NCBI GenBank assembly: GCA_963849635.1 | Contig: CAWKIA010000027.1 | Location: forward strand, 76,597 to 140,596 | Origin: CAVRUD01 sp963849635 | GTDB taxonomy: Bacteria; Chloroflexota; Chloroflexia; Thermomicrobiales; UBA6265 | Direction: 5' to 3' | Length of the DNA stretch: 64,000 nt | Shown here: piece by piece, positions 26,633 to 36,425 of the stretch | Layout: each line of letters begins with the position of its first letter | Position numbering within the stretch: position 1 is the stretch's first letter | The notes under the pieces: generated by a model | Told to the model about the DNA's origin: nothing | The model's database searches: none | The model's input: only the letters and a program-made list of their open reading frames with translations | Made by a program: the position numbers and the translations under genes

Positions 26633-27388
26633 CTATGCGATGGTGATAGATTCGCCATCGGCGGGAATCCGCAGTTGGTCGTCGGGGATGCCGGCTTGTT
26701 GGGCCGCGGCGCGGAGGTCCGCCCGTGAAACCGTCGCGTGGTCGAGGGCATCCATGTGGGTCGCGACGACGGTTGCCCGCGGCGCCGATCGGCACACCTC
26801 GACCGCCTGGACGGCATCCATGACGATCAGCGTCTGGGAGTCGCCCCACACTGCCCCACAGGCATGGATCACGATAATGTCTGGCCGGATGCTGGCGATG
26901 GTCTCCATCACGGCGGGAGTCAGGATCGTATCTCCTGCCCAATAGATGGTCGGCTCATCTTCCACTTGGAAGATAAGCCCCGTGACGGAGCCCATGACGG
27001 CAAGGACATCCCCACTGCCGTGCTCCCCGGGGGCGGGCGCGATGTCGACGCCCTGCCAGCGCAGCGGCGCGGCGAGCGGCGTGACCGCGGTGAAGCCGAG
27101 CGCGCCGATGGCTGCTTCGTCACCGGCTCGACAGATGAGCGGCGTCCCCTTCGGCAGGAGTTCCTGGGCCACTGAGTCGAAGTGGTCGGAGTGGAGGTGA
27201 GAGACGATGGCGAGGTCGATCCCAGCCACAACTTCCTCTGGCGGGATCGGCAGGTCGACGAGCGGATTGAAGGAACGGCCAGTGAACGACGGGCGGCTAT
27301 GCTTCGGTGCCAGGTAGGGATCGATGAGGATGCGCTGGCCGCCGTAGTTCAGCCGAAGCGTGGCGTTGCGGATCAGTTGAAGGCGCAT
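26633..27388 (-). CDS. MBL-fold metal-dependent hydrolase (UlaG-like)
   Basis: A complete 251-residue metallo-beta-lactamase-fold protein. The metal motif HxHxDH is at His64-His69 (VSHLHSDHF). Further ligands are likely in APGEHGSG, in YWAGDT (Asp) and in ATHMDALDHA (His). The N-terminus LQLIRNATLRLNYGGQRILI followed by DP resembles L-ascorbate-6-phosphate lactonase (UlaG)-type proteins, which hydrolyse lactone or phosphoester bonds. It is cytoplasmic and convergent with the racemase-like gene, 95 bp apart. The substrate is not assignable. Confidence 0.85.
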   Translation of the reverse strand: MRLQLIRNATLRLNYGGQRILIDPYLAPKHSRPSFTGRSFNPLVDLPIPPEEVVAGIDLAIVSHLHSDHFDSVAQELLPKGTPLICRAGDEAAIGALGFTAVTPLAAPLRWQGVDIAPAPGEHGSGDVLAVMGSVTGLIFQVEDEPTIYWAGDTILTPAVMETIASIRPDIIVIHACGAVWGDSQTLIVMDAVQAVEVCRSAPRATVVATHMDALDHATVSRADLRAAAQQAGIPDDQLRIPADGESITIA

Positions 27389-27564
27389 CGACGCCCACTC
27401 TCCTACTTCGAGTCGAACCAGTCACTCCTCAACCGAGGGGTCCGAGGCGACGGAAGGATAGCCCGATTTGAACGCAGGCTCGTCCGGCCAATCCTCGTCA
27501 CCCGGTATAGGAACCGTGACGGTCCCGTGGCGCTTTCTGGCCATGTTGACGGTCTCAACCCAGG

Positions 27565-27759
27565 TACGCATACTCATTCGAAAGCCGCGAGGAGATCCTG
27601 AGCGAACTCGCCCGGCGGTACGCGAGCGAGCGCCGCTGGCAACGGATCCAGGACGAGGGATCTCGTCGCGCTCGAGACGCTGGTCTCTTCACGAAGGATG
27701 ATGTCGAGGCATTCATGGATGCACTCGACGACGATCCGTCCGCGCAAAGAGTCCGATAA
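27565..27759 (+). pseudogene. Remnant of a ribbon-helix-helix-type antitoxin
   Basis: This frame reads SREEILSELARRYASERRWQ, RIQDEGSRRARDAGLFTKDD and VEAFMDALDDDPSA, a pattern seen in the C-terminal half of VapB/RHH-type antitoxins. No start codon or beta-strand precedes it in frame, so the N-terminus is lost or frameshifted. It abuts a PIN-domain tail in another frame, as expected for a VapBC-like pair. Confidence 0.45.
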
Positions 27760-27922
27760 TCGCGTGTTGGAGGTGGCGGTCGCCGGGGAGGCTGATGTGA
27801 TCGTCACCGGCGACCGCCGCCACCTTCTCGCTCTTGGCTCCTACGTGGGCATCCCAATCCTCACGCCGACCGACTTCCTGGCAGCTTATCCCCCGAACCT
27901 TGATCCGCGAATGCGCCGTTGA
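27755..27922 (+). pseudogene. C-terminal remnant of a PIN-domain toxin
   Basis: The tail DNRVLEVAVAGEADVIVTGD, RRHLLALGSYVGIPILTPTD and FLA is typical of PIN-domain ribonuclease toxins (final Asp in VTGD). The first two thirds, with the other acidic catalytic residues, are absent; the sequence before it is the antitoxin remnant. It cannot be active. Confidence 0.6.
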
Positions 27923-28191
27923 TCCCGCGCCTCTGGTCCTAACCGAAGGTGTCCGTGCATAGGGCGATGCCGAACGCTCGCCTCAGGGGGGCCGATCCGC
28001 GTCATCCGGGCTGATGACTCCGGCCACACTCGCCCCGCGAGCCATTTCTGGCGGGACACGTTCGATCTTCGCGCGGCGTTGGAGGTGCAGCCTGGACGCA
28101 GGCGAAGCCCGCTACTTCCGGCGCGCGGCAGGGTTGTGAATCGGTACCCCTAACCAACATCGCAAACCGTAGCGGCCCTGTTGCCAAGGTA
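27923..28191. other. Intergenic region without a gene
   Basis: Between the PIN remnant and the flavoprotein operator I see no coding pattern with family motifs and no clear terminator. A few bases (CTCTGGTCCTAA near 27931) match the last codons of the racemase-like gene but are too short to interpret. Confidence 0.5.
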
Positions 28192-28206
28192 GTACGCATT
28201 GCGTAC
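28192..28206. promoter_or_regulatory. Palindrome upstream of the Tat flavoprotein gene
   Basis: GTACGC and GCGTAC flank ATT (28192-28206) about 90 bp before the start of the flavoprotein gene. This looks like an operator of a dimeric regulator such as TetR. No regulator gene is adjacent. Confidence 0.35.
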
Positions 28207-28293
28207 CATTGTGGACAGGTGACAATTTTCGTGTCGCCGCAGGCGCAACGGTGTGCACGTCGCACACGACCCTGCGCAGTGAAAGGTCTGACG

Positions 28294-30130
28294 GTGTCCG
28301 TGCGCGCAACGAAGAAGGACGATCCCCGTTTTCGCGTCAGCCGGCGCGGTTTCCTGAAGGCAAGCGGCGCGGGCGCCGCTGTGGCCGCCGGATCCCTCGG
28401 CGCTATCCCGTACACCGCGTCGCGCGCCTTCGCGCAGCAGAGCTGGGACCAGGAGGTCGACGTCGTGGTCGTCGGCAGCGGTGGGGCCGGCTTCGCGGCC
28501 GCGATCACCGCGAAGCACCTCGGCGCCGATGTAGTGATCCTGGAAAAGGGCACCTACGTCGGCGGCACCACGCTTGTCTCCGGCGGCACCATGTGGATTC
28601 CGAACAACAGCGCCATGGCAGATGCCGGCCTCACCGATGACCGCGACGGCGCCTCCGCTACATGGCGCGCTACTCCTTCCCGCACGACTACAACCCGGCC
28701 GACGACCAGCTTGGCCTTACCGACCACGACTACGAGATGCTCACCGCGTACTACGACAAGGCCAGCGCCGGCATGGCCCTGATTCAGGAGGCAGGCGCTG
28801 CCACCTGGATCACCGCCACGAACGGCTTCACCGGCGACATCCAGGCGGACTACCAGGATCACCTGCCGGAAGACACCTCCCCGATCGGCCGCTCGATCGT
28901 CGCGGACAACGGCGAGGGCGGGTCGGCCGGTGGTGGCGGGCTCATCGCCGGCTACCAGGCGTACGCCGAGCGCGAAGGGATCGAGATCAAGCTCGGACAT
29001 CGGGTCGAGCGCGTCGTCACGAACGACGCCGGCGAAGTCATCGGCGTCGAGGTGACGGTCTCCGGTGGCGACACGGCGACCGCGCGACGCCGCGGCGACT
29101 CCCGGTAGCGGCGGGCTCAACGATCTCGATCCGCGCCCGCAAGGGTGTCGTCTTCGGCAGCGGTGGGTACGTGCGCAACAAAGACCTGATGCGCAACTAC
29201 GTCTACACGCCGTTCAACGGCGGCTGCTCCACCGCGACGAACGAAGGCGACTTCCTCCCGATCGCCTCCGCCGTCAAGGCCAAGCTCGGCAACCTGCACA
29301 ATGCCTGGCGCAACGAAGGGCTCTTCGAGCAGGCGATCGCCTCGGAGGCCGCCTACAACTGCATCTGGTTCTACAACGGCGATTCCTTCATTGTCGTTGG
29401 CAAGAACGGCAAGCGGTTCGTCAACGAGAAGCGCAACTACCAGGATCGCGCCACCGTCTACATGGACTGGGATGCCAACAACGGCACCTGGAAGAACCGC
29501 ATTGGCTTCCTGGTCTACGACTCCCGCATCCAGGAGAACTGGGCGACCGGCTTCCCGTTCCCGGCGGATCCCGACGATTCTCCCCTCGTGATCCAGGGCG
29601 CCACGCTCGATGAGTTGGCCGCCAACCTGAAGGAGCGGGTCGACAGCATCGCCGCGCTGACCGGTGGTGTGGCTCTGGCCGATGACTTCGCCGCGACCCT
29701 GGCGGCTGAGGTGGAGAAGTTCAACGGGTTCGCCCGCGCCGGCGAGGATCTCGGATTCGGCCGCGGCGAATCCCTCTACGACACGGAGACCCCGTTCCCG
29801 CCGATGGTCGAGCAGCCGACCGTGACCGAGTGGCCGAGCGCGGATCAGCCGAACCCGGCGATGTACCCGCTGAGCGATTCCGGCCCGTACTACTGCGTGG
29901 TCGTGGGCCCGTCGATCGTGGACACGAACGGCGGCCCGGTGATCAACAGTGACGGGCAGATCCTGAACATCGACAATGAGCCGATTGCGGGCATCTATGG
30001 CGCGGGCAACTGTGTCGCCAGCCCCGGAGTGAATGCGTACTGGGGCGCCGGTATGACGCTCGGTCAGGCGCACTGCTGGGGGTACGCCGCGGGCAAGCAC
30101 GCCGTTGAATCGGCGGAGAAGTCCGTCTAG
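28294..30130 (+). CDS. Tat-exported FAD-binding oxidoreductase (fumarate reductase/ketosteroid dehydrogenase type), two frameshifts
   Basis: The GTG at 28294 (AAAGG upstream) starts a twin-arginine leader, RVSRRGFLKASGAGAAVAAG, with likely cleavage after RAFAQ. The Rossmann FAD motif VDVVVVGSGGAGFAAAITAK is followed by GTYVGGTTLVSGGTMWIPNN. The frame shifts near 28655 (YSFPHDYNPADDQLGL, GGGLIAGYQAYAEREGIEI) and again near 29095, then runs to 30130 (VFGSGGYVRNKDLMRNYV, GIYGAGNCVASPGVNAYWGA, GMTLGQAHCWGYAAGKHA). All parts of a family flavoprotein of about 610 residues are present, so the breaks look like indels; the first fits a CC/CCC length change. It probably oxidises or reduces a steroid-like or dicarboxylate substrate in the cell envelope. 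Confidence 0.82.
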
Positions 30131-30189
30131 GCCCCCGAGCTCGTGGCCGGCGCACTCGGGTATCCGAGTGCGCCGGCGGGAGCCTTTGC

Positions 30190-30871
30190 ATGCCGCCGCG
30201 CCCCACAAGTCAACTTCACTTCACCCGATTTCAAGACCCACCTCAGGATCCTGGCGCGCCCACGGTCATCACCCTGCATGCCCACAACCGGCGCGGCAAG
30301 AACTACGCCGAGTACGCCCGTGCGGCCGCACCGCACGGGCGTCTGCTCGGGCTCGAGTCGTACAAGGGGGTCTTCGCCGGGAAGGAGATCACCGGCTACA
30401 CCTGGTACGTCGGCCCCCTCGACGAGTCCGCCTCCCGTTTACTACGGCGACTCGTTGATGGAGCTTGAGCGCTTTCTCTGGGACGAGGTGGAGCGGCAAG
30501 CCCCGGCCGATGCCGTGCTGCCAATCCTCCTGGGCATCGAGCAGGGCGCGATCATGGCGATCGCGGCCGCGCTGGCCGTGCCCGATCTCCTGTCCGGGGT
30601 GATCGCGATCGAGGGCCGGTATCCCGTCGTCCCAGGCTGGGAACCGCCCCTCGCGCCGATGAACGGGCTGCCGGTACTCCTTGTTGACCCTCCCGGCGGG
30701 ATCGCGCCTGCGCCAAACATGCTGAGCGGAAACGATCTGGTGCAGCAGTTGAACGCCTGGAACGCGTCGGCGCGTCAGGTGTTTGCGGGGGACACTGGGG
30801 AGTTTCCAAGCATCCTTGCCCCCTGGGTTGCCGCCCAGGAGATCCGCGTCAAACCGGCCACGGTGCGCTGA
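30190..30871 (+). CDS. Alpha/beta hydrolase (carboxylesterase/phospholipase family) lacking the catalytic Ser, one frameshift
   Basis: The ATG at 30190 opens VITLHAHNRRGKNYAEYARA, the family start where LHG is usual. The frame shifts near 30430 (YVGPLDE, then VYYGDSLMELERFLWDEVER) and continues to 30871. The nucleophile elbow reads LGIEQGAIMAIAAAL where esterases have GFSQGA, so the catalytic Ser appears to be Glu. The last visible block (GLPVLLVDPPGGIAPAPN) lies where the Asp is expected. Either the protein is a non-catalytic relative or the change reflects an unusual reaction. It follows the flavoprotein by 59 bp and may share its transcript. Confidence 0.65.
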
Positions 30872-30953
30872 TGCGGCAAACTACGACCCCTATGGACGGC
30901 AGCCCGGTATAGTTCGATCGACGGCCTTTGGCGAGTTGCGCTCCGGGGACTTG

Positions 30954-31480
30954 GTGGCAGCACACGACGACCAGCAGGTCACCCTGGCCAACGAACTCGT
31001 GACCACGCTTCCCTCGTATGGCCGGTGGGTCAGTTCGATCTGGAACTCCGAGACGCCCTTCGGGCGGGTGTCATTCCGCCAGATCACCGTTCTCTATCTG
31101 CTGCGCAAGCCGTCATTCATGTTGGGGCTCGCCCCAACGCCCTCCAACTTCGCGGAACTCCTTTCGGTTCGGAAAAGTGTCGTCACGCGTGTGCTCGCCA
31201 GTCTTGAGGCGGGAGGGTTCATCACGCGTGTCGTCGATCCGAACGACGGGCGCAGCCAGATCATCGCGATCACCGAGCGCGGCCATGCCCTCAGCGTCTA
31301 CATCGAAGAGATTTTTCTCCGGGAGATGATGGGGAGCGTCGAATTCCTGTCCGGGGACGACGCCGAACAGCTTTGCGGGTCGTCCCCCTCCTGAGACGCA
31401 TCTCCGCCAACCTCGAGCAGGCCCGCAAACAGCGCGTTGCCATGACCGGTGAGAACCCGTACGAGGACGACGGACTCTAG
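30954..31480 (+). CDS. MarR-family transcriptional regulator, C-terminal frameshift
   Basis: I choose the GTG at 30954 (a TTG just before it is possible). The winged helix is visible: RVSFRQITVLYLLRKPSF, PSNFAELLSVRKSVVTRVLA, SLEAGGFITRVVDPNDGRSQ and IIAITERGHALSVYIEEIF. One frame stops at about 31394, but the next frame continues with LRVVPLLRRISANLEQARKQ to a stop at 31478-31480, the expected final dimerisation helix. A missing T in the CTTT run near 31370 would explain it. The protein is about 175 residues. It may control the flavoprotein and hydrolase genes upstream. Confidence 0.75.
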
Positions 31481-31716
31481 AGACGCCAGGTCTACGGCTG
31501 GAATACCGCACCAGAATAGACACTCTCGCCGGACAACGCGGTGCCCATCACGGCACTAACCGACTATCCCGCTGCGGGGATGACCGCGTCGTCAGACCGC
31601 AGCCTTACCCCGAGGCCTCTGGACGACTTCACAGCCCGCTTGTCGGAACCGCCTCCGATCGCTCGCGCACTCTGCGCGATGCCAACACCTGTAGTCACGA
31701 GTGGCTAGCACTTGTG

Positions 31717-31797
31717 GGAAGAAAGCTTCTTTGAGCTGACGCCGGAGTGGGTCGGCAACTCGAGCGTGCGCAGCCACGGCCGGCTCCGGTCCTGAGC
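31717..31797 (+). pseudogene. C-terminal fragment of the mandelate racemase-like gene
   Basis: The 26 codons from TGG at 31717 (WEESFFELTPEWVGNSSVRS, then HGRLRS and TGA) align with the last 27 residues of the enzyme ending at 26537 (FFEPTPEWDGNTSVRSHDRL), about 80% identical in DNA by eye. Nothing upstream is similar. The rest of the gap 31481-31832 shows no other gene I can support. Confidence 0.75.
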
Positions 31798-31832
31798 GGG
31801 GCGATCTGAAGCCCCAACGTGCCCTCGCCGGT

Positions 31833-33179
31833 TCAGCGGACGTCGGACGTGTCACTGGCGACGAGCGATAGGAGGAGCACAGTGACCGGTTGGGATGACT
31901 GGTTGTCGTAGGCGGTGGCGGCGCTTTCCGCGACCGTCACGCCGGAGCCCGCGGCGATCTCTACCAGCGGGGGCGGAATGGATAACTTTCCATCCTGCCC
32001 CAACACCCAAGCGTGGACCGGTTGCTCCCCGATCGTCACCGTCAGCGTGCCGGACTCGACAACCAAGAGTTCCAGCGGACTGACCAGATGGTGGCTAAGC
32101 CGGGCGCCTGGGGGCAAGGTCACCCGGACTAACTCGGCCGTGATTCTGTCACGGTAGGACATTACCGAGTTGTAGCCAGCCAAGTCCTGGCGAGAGATGC
32201 CGGCCACGGAGCCGCTGGGTTCGACCTCGCTGGAGCGGGCATAATCGTGCCTGGGCCGGATCAGCCTGAACAGCAGCGCGACCGCGGGGGCATCGGTCCG
32301 ATTGGTGGTGGCGATCGACACGGCGTCCTGGATAGCGACTACGTTCCCCGGGGCGATCGTGAGGGATCTTCCAGAATGCGTCAGTCCGGCACGTTCGTTT
32401 GAACCTTCGTTGCGTTCGGGACCGAGGTCGACCTCGAGGGTACCCGACTCGACGACGATGACGGCGGGTCCCCGCTGGGTGAATGTCTGGTCGGTGGCTC
32501 CTGGAGCGTACGTGAGGCGCTGCAGGATCGGTATGAAGTCCCCCGCGAGATCGAGTGTTGCCGTCTCCGAGAACAGGGCGGTGGACGACACGTTGCCTTC
32601 GGGATCGCCCCAGCGCTCCACGATCCTGTCCTCCTGGACCCGCACGATGTCGACCCGTGGCCACGGGTCTGCGCCATCGAGCGGGATGCCCAGAATGTCT
32701 CCGCCGGGCTCCGCGCCGGCCGACATCCGGACGACCGCCCGGTCGCCCCGCGCTATGACCTCCTCGGGTACGAGGCGCAGCGACTGGTGGGTCTCGCGCA
32801 GGTAGGCGACGTAGCGAATCAGTTCCTCCCCGTCGGGTTCGTCGGTCGGCCGGTCGACGTGATCGACGAAGCCCGGGGCGAGCACCGCCCTGAGGGCGCT
32901 GTCGTCGCCCGTGCGGAGAAGCGCGTCGATCGCGTCGTAGAAGTGCCACGCGGTGGCCTCGGCGCGCTCCACCGAGGGGGTCGACACCCCAACAGAGTTG
33001 AGATCGGCAAACAGCGTGTAGGCCTGCCCGAACCAGGCGCCGGTGACCAGCGCGAGGACGCAGACGCAGGGCGCGATCAACCGGCGGGCAAGGAAACCCT
33101 TGGTCGGTCGCGCCCTGCCACGAGGGTTTTGCGTGGCCCTCGGGGCAGGGAGCCAGGGAGCCGTTGGGGTCGCCGCCAT
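31833..33179 (-). CDS. Membrane-anchored SnoaL-like plus cupin protein (paralogue 2 of 3)
   Basis: A 448-residue protein with a 28-residue basic N-terminus, then the same anchor as paralogue 1 (RRLIAPCVCVLALVTGAWFG). The SnoaL-like part (HFYDAIDALLRTGDDSALRA, FVDHVDRPTDEP, RVQEDRIVERWGDP) precedes two cupin-like domains (VIVVESGTLEVDLG and LPPGARLSHHLVSPLELLVV, ESGTLTVTIG). Clear similarity to 8741-9964 in order and sequence. The gene begins 6 bp after the stop of a secreted cupin gene, so both are surely in one transcript. The role is unknown; the repeated gene pair suggests a conserved functional unit at the cell surface. Confidence 0.75.
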   Translation of the reverse strand: MAATPTAPWLPAPRATQNPRGRARPTKGFLARRLIAPCVCVLALVTGAWFGQAYTLFADLNSVGVSTPSVERAEATAWHFYDAIDALLRTGDDSALRAVLAPGFVDHVDRPTDEPDGEELIRYVAYLRETHQSLRLVPEEVIARGDRAVVRMSAGAEPGGDILGIPLDGADPWPRVDIVRVQEDRIVERWGDPEGNVSSTALFSETATLDLAGDFIPILQRLTYAPGATDQTFTQRGPAVIVVESGTLEVDLGPERNEGSNERAGLTHSGRSLTIAPGNVVAIQDAVSIATTNRTDAPAVALLFRLIRPRHDYARSSEVEPSGSVAGISRQDLAGYNSVMSYRDRITAELVRVTLPPGARLSHHLVSPLELLVVESGTLTVTIGEQPVHAWVLGQDGKLSIPPPLVEIAAGSGVTVAESAATAYDNQSSQPVTVLLLSLVASDTSDVR

Positions 33180-33185
33180 GGCTCG

Positions 33186-33722
33186 CTACGATGCCGGGAC
33201 GGGGGTCCCTTCAGCGTCGACGAAGGTCCTCCCCGGCTCATCACGCGCGAACAAGTAGGTTTCGATCGTGACCGTTGTCTGGTCGCTCGCGTTCCAGGCG
33301 GTGTGGATCGCGGGAGGTGCCTCATCGACGGAGACGCAGTCCCGCGGCTCCAGCACGACCTCGACACCTATGTTCATCGGCTCGGGCGCCGCTTGGGCGT
33401 CACCGCTGCCTGCCCGGGTCACGATGGCCGCGCCTGATTGGATCGAGAAGCCGAGGGCGCCGTCCTGGACGCAGATGATGAACGCGGCTGGGTGAGTGTG
33501 GGGGGTGACGTAGGAACCCGGCTCCCACGTGAACTCCCGCATCTCCATCCCTCGGCCGGGTGCGGCCACCGGATCGAGCCCACTCAGGACGACGGCGGTG
33601 ACCCCTGGGGCGCCAGGCGTCGCGTCGGGCGGTGGCGGCCCTCCCTGGGCGAGGGCGCCTGCCGCGATCAGGACAAGGACGGCGGTTGCAAGCATCAGGG
33701 TTGCGATCGGCTTGCGGGTCAT
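33186..33722 (-). CDS. Secreted cupin-like protein
   Basis: The ATG at 33722 (GGGAG upstream) starts a signal peptide, KPIATLMLATAVLVLIAAGA, cleaved near ALAQGG. The 178-residue protein has one cupin domain: REFTWEPGSYVTPHTHPAAF with a His-x-His metal pair, IICVQDGALGFSIQSGAAIV and VSVDEAPPAIHTAWNAS. The metal-site residues look better kept than in its neighbour. It is first in a two-gene transcript with SnoaL/cupin paralogue 2, mirroring the cupin plus SnoaL/cupin order at 10.8-8.7 kb. Confidence 0.8.
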   Translation of the reverse strand: MTRKPIATLMLATAVLVLIAAGALAQGGPPPPDATPGAPGVTAVVLSGLDPVAAPGRGMEMREFTWEPGSYVTPHTHPAAFIICVQDGALGFSIQSGAAIVTRAGSGDAQAAPEPMNIGVEVVLEPRDCVSVDEAPPAIHTAWNASDQTTVTIETYLFARDEPGRTFVDAEGTPVPAS

Positions 33723-33883
33723 AGATCAACTCCCTCCCGTGTGGTCTGGGGACAACGATTGGCCCCGCCCACGATCATTGAGGTTTGGAGGGAGATGCAC
33801 ATCGTAGAGACTACGGTCGGCTGGGTACGCGTGGCACCGTATTACTACGGGGCGATGGCGCAAGAGAGGACCTGCGAGCCCGA

Positions 33884-36214
33884 TCAGACCAGAGAGTTCC
33901 GAATCGCGTGGCTGGCGGCGGCGGTGCGCGATTCGACCTCGAATTTGGTGAGGATGTTTGTCACATGTGACGTTACGGTGCGGTATTTGAGACCGAGGGC
34001 GGCCGCAATCTCCCGATCCGAGCGCCCGTCGACGAGGAGGCGGAGCACCTCGCGCTCGCGGTCCGTTAGCCTTGTGGCATCCCTGGTGCCACGCGGGCCG
34101 GTGGTGTGGACCGCGGCCTCGATGGCGAGGACGATGGCATCTACGTCCGCGAACCACGCCGCTTGGTCCTGGGCGCGGCCCGACGCCCAGGCGGCGGCGA
34201 ATTCCGCTTCAGGGAGCGCCGCCCTGGCGCCTGATTCGGCGTCCTCCATGGCGGTCTGGTCAAACGAACTGATATCGGCGCCGGTTCGCCCGCGCACCGC
34301 ATCCACGGCCCCGAGCAGCCGTGCCGCGGACTCGAACTGTCCGGCGCGGACGGCAAGTGCCGCGAGCCCGGCCAGCGGGCGGGACAGTTTCGCTGTGTCT
34401 CCCACTTCGATGAAGCCGTGCGCGCTGGCCCGATAGCGATTGGCCGCCTCAATGAGGGTTCCCTGGCTGGCCGCGAACACCCCGAGGAACAGGTCTGTCA
34501 TCCCCAACATGCTCGTGTCGCCGAACTCCCGGAAGACCGCCGCGGCGTCCGTGATCATCGCCCGTGCGTGCTCTGGGTTGCCCTGCCCGAAGGAGATGAC
34601 GCCGAGCATCAGCTGGGCCAGCCCGATCGAACGGCTTTCGCCCAGGCGGCGATGGATCGCCAGCACCTCCTCGCACAGCGCCTGTGCCTCGTCCCAGTGT
34701 TGCTGGCGGAGCTCCACGAGCGCGAGCGGGTGCAGCGCCGCGACCCGAACGTGTGGATCGTCAATGAGGTTCGCCGCCTCGAGGCATTCGCGTCCGCGCC
34801 GCGCTCCCGTTTCAAAGTCCCCGGCCGCGAGCGCGAACTCCGCCGCCCAGTGTAGGGCGAATACCTTCGGCACGGTCGGTTCGGGGCCGGCGAGCGCGAG
34901 CACGCGGTTCACCCGATCGATGCCCTCCCGAAGGTGGCCTCGCGTGTGCCAAAAGGGGCCGCATGCCGCCGCCAGGCGAAGGCACTCGTCCGCCGATCCG
35001 GGGCGACAGAGGACGTCAAACGCGGCCCGGAGGTTGTCGTGCTCCGCGGCGAGGCGATCGAGCCTGGCATCGTCGAAGCCGATGAAGACGTGCGGCGCAT
35101 CTCGCTCGGCGAACGCGAGATAGTAGGCGGCGTGCCTGTGGCGGATGGTCTCCGCTTCGTCGCTTGCCGCAAGGTTCTCCAGGGCGTATTCGCGAACTGT
35201 TTCCAGCATCCGATAGCGTGGCTCGCCGGGGCCGTCCCCTCGTTGCAGGAGACTGTTGTCGACCAGGGAGGCCACGCCGTCAACGAGGTCATCGTGCCCC
35301 TCGGGGTCGAGGATGGCCGAGGCGTGCGCGAGGGAGAACCCGCCGGCAAAGACCCCCAGTCGGCGAAAAAGCGTCTGCTCCTCCGCGGGCAGCAGGTCGC
35401 AGCTCCAGGCGATGGTGTCGCGCATCGTGCGCTGCCGGGCGGGTAGGTCCCTGGCGCCGCCGGTCAGGAGGCGAAGGCGGTTGCTCAGATTCGCCAGCAG
35501 CGCCTGAGGTGAGAGGGCACGCATGCGAGCGGCGGCGAGTTCGATCGCGAGCGGGAGACCGTCGAGCCGGTGGACGATGTCGGCGACGGTCGGGGCGTCG
35601 TCATCGGTGAGCGCGATGTTCGGATTGGCCGCTTGCGCCCGCTGGATGAACAGCGCGGCCGCTCCGTCCCGGGCCAACTGGGCCATCGTGTGCGGGCGCG
35701 AACGATCGGGAACCGGCAACGGCAGGACCGGAAAGACCTGTTCGCACGAGAGGTGAAGCACGACGCGGCTGGTGGCGAGGATCGTCAGGCCCGGGCACGC
35801 GACTAGCAGGTCGGCTAGATCGGGCGCGGCGGCGACCACCTGTTCGAGATTGTCGAGCATGAGAAGGAGTTCACGGCCCGCGAGGACGTGCCGCAGACGC
35901 TCCATGTTGGTGAGATCGCCGGAGTCTTGCACCCCGAGTGCCTGGGCAATCGATGGCAGCACCAATGCGGCGTCGTTGACGGCAGCCAGGCCGACGAAGG
36001 CGATTCCGTCCTGGAACTGCTCGGCGGCGCTGGCCGCAGCCGCGAGGGCGAGCCGCGTCTTCCCCGAGCCTCCTGCCCCGGTCAGGGTAACCAGGGGGAC
36101 GCCAGGACGAAGGAGGAGCGCGCGCACGGCGGCCACCTCGGTCGCGCGGCCAACCAGAGGAGTGCGCGGCAGGGGGAGGGGCGAGAACTTGAGGCGAAAT
36201 ATCGGTGTTTGCAT
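33884..36214 (-). CDS. LuxR-family STAND regulator, intact
   Basis: The open frame extends upstream to 36382; I prefer ATG 36214 because it begins just before LPRTPLVGRATEVAAVRALL as in relatives, but no strong ribosome site is seen. The protein is 776 residues. Walker A is GAGGSGKT and Walker B LLMLDNLEQ; LATSRVVLHL and LDGLPLAIELAAARMRALSP complete NB-ARC. A winged helix (RTMRDTIAWSCDLL, LGVFAGGFSLA) and TPR-like repeats follow. The LuxR HTH is complete at the C-terminus: LTDREREVLRLLVDGRSDRE, IAAALGLKYRTVTSHVTNIL, TKFEVESRTAAASHAI. It is divergent from the small membrane peptide gene at 36426. Confidence 0.88.
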   Translation of the reverse strand: MQTPIFRLKFSPLPLPRTPLVGRATEVAAVRALLLRPGVPLVTLTGAGGSGKTRLALAAAASAAEQFQDGIAFVGLAAVNDAALVLPSIAQALGVQDSGDLTNMERLRHVLAGRELLLMLDNLEQVVAAAPDLADLLVACPGLTILATSRVVLHLSCEQVFPVLPLPVPDRSRPHTMAQLARDGAAALFIQRAQAANPNIALTDDDAPTVADIVHRLDGLPLAIELAAARMRALSPQALLANLSNRLRLLTGGARDLPARQRTMRDTIAWSCDLLPAEEQTLFRRLGVFAGGFSLAHASAILDPEGHDDLVDGVASLVDNSLLQRGDGPGEPRYRMLETVREYALENLAASDEAETIRHRHAAYYLAFAERDAPHVFIGFDDARLDRLAAEHDNLRAAFDVLCRPGSADECLRLAAACGPFWHTRGHLREGIDRVNRVLALAGPEPTVPKVFALHWAAEFALAAGDFETGARRGRECLEAANLIDDPHVRVAALHPLALVELRQQHWDEAQALCEEVLAIHRRLGESRSIGLAQLMLGVISFGQGNPEHARAMITDAAAVFREFGDTSMLGMTDLFLGVFAASQGTLIEAANRYRASAHGFIEVGDTAKLSRPLAGLAALAVRAGQFESAARLLGAVDAVRGRTGADISSFDQTAMEDAESGARAALPEAEFAAAWASGRAQDQAAWFADVDAIVLAIEAAVHTTGPRGTRDATRLTDREREVLRLLVDGRSDREIAAALGLKYRTVTSHVTNILTKFEVESRTAAASHAIRNSLV

Positions 36215-36425
36215 GGCGTCGGCCCAGAAGGCGATCGAGAAGCACATGGTAGCCCGTTGGCGGGCGTCGCGCATGCATCTTGGCGGACCGACGAGAGCCG
36301 CGACCGGTGGCATCATCGGGGTCGTCGGGAACCTGCCGGAAGGTAAGTCCACGCACGGCGTGGACTCAGGTACGATAGCCATGGCCCGAACGAGCTACGG
36401 CGGCACCAGAGAATGGAGGCGGCAG

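Noticed and set aside
27925..27945. A further racemase C-terminal fragment
   Set aside because: Only about 12 bases (CTCTGGTCCTAA) match, too short to separate from chance.
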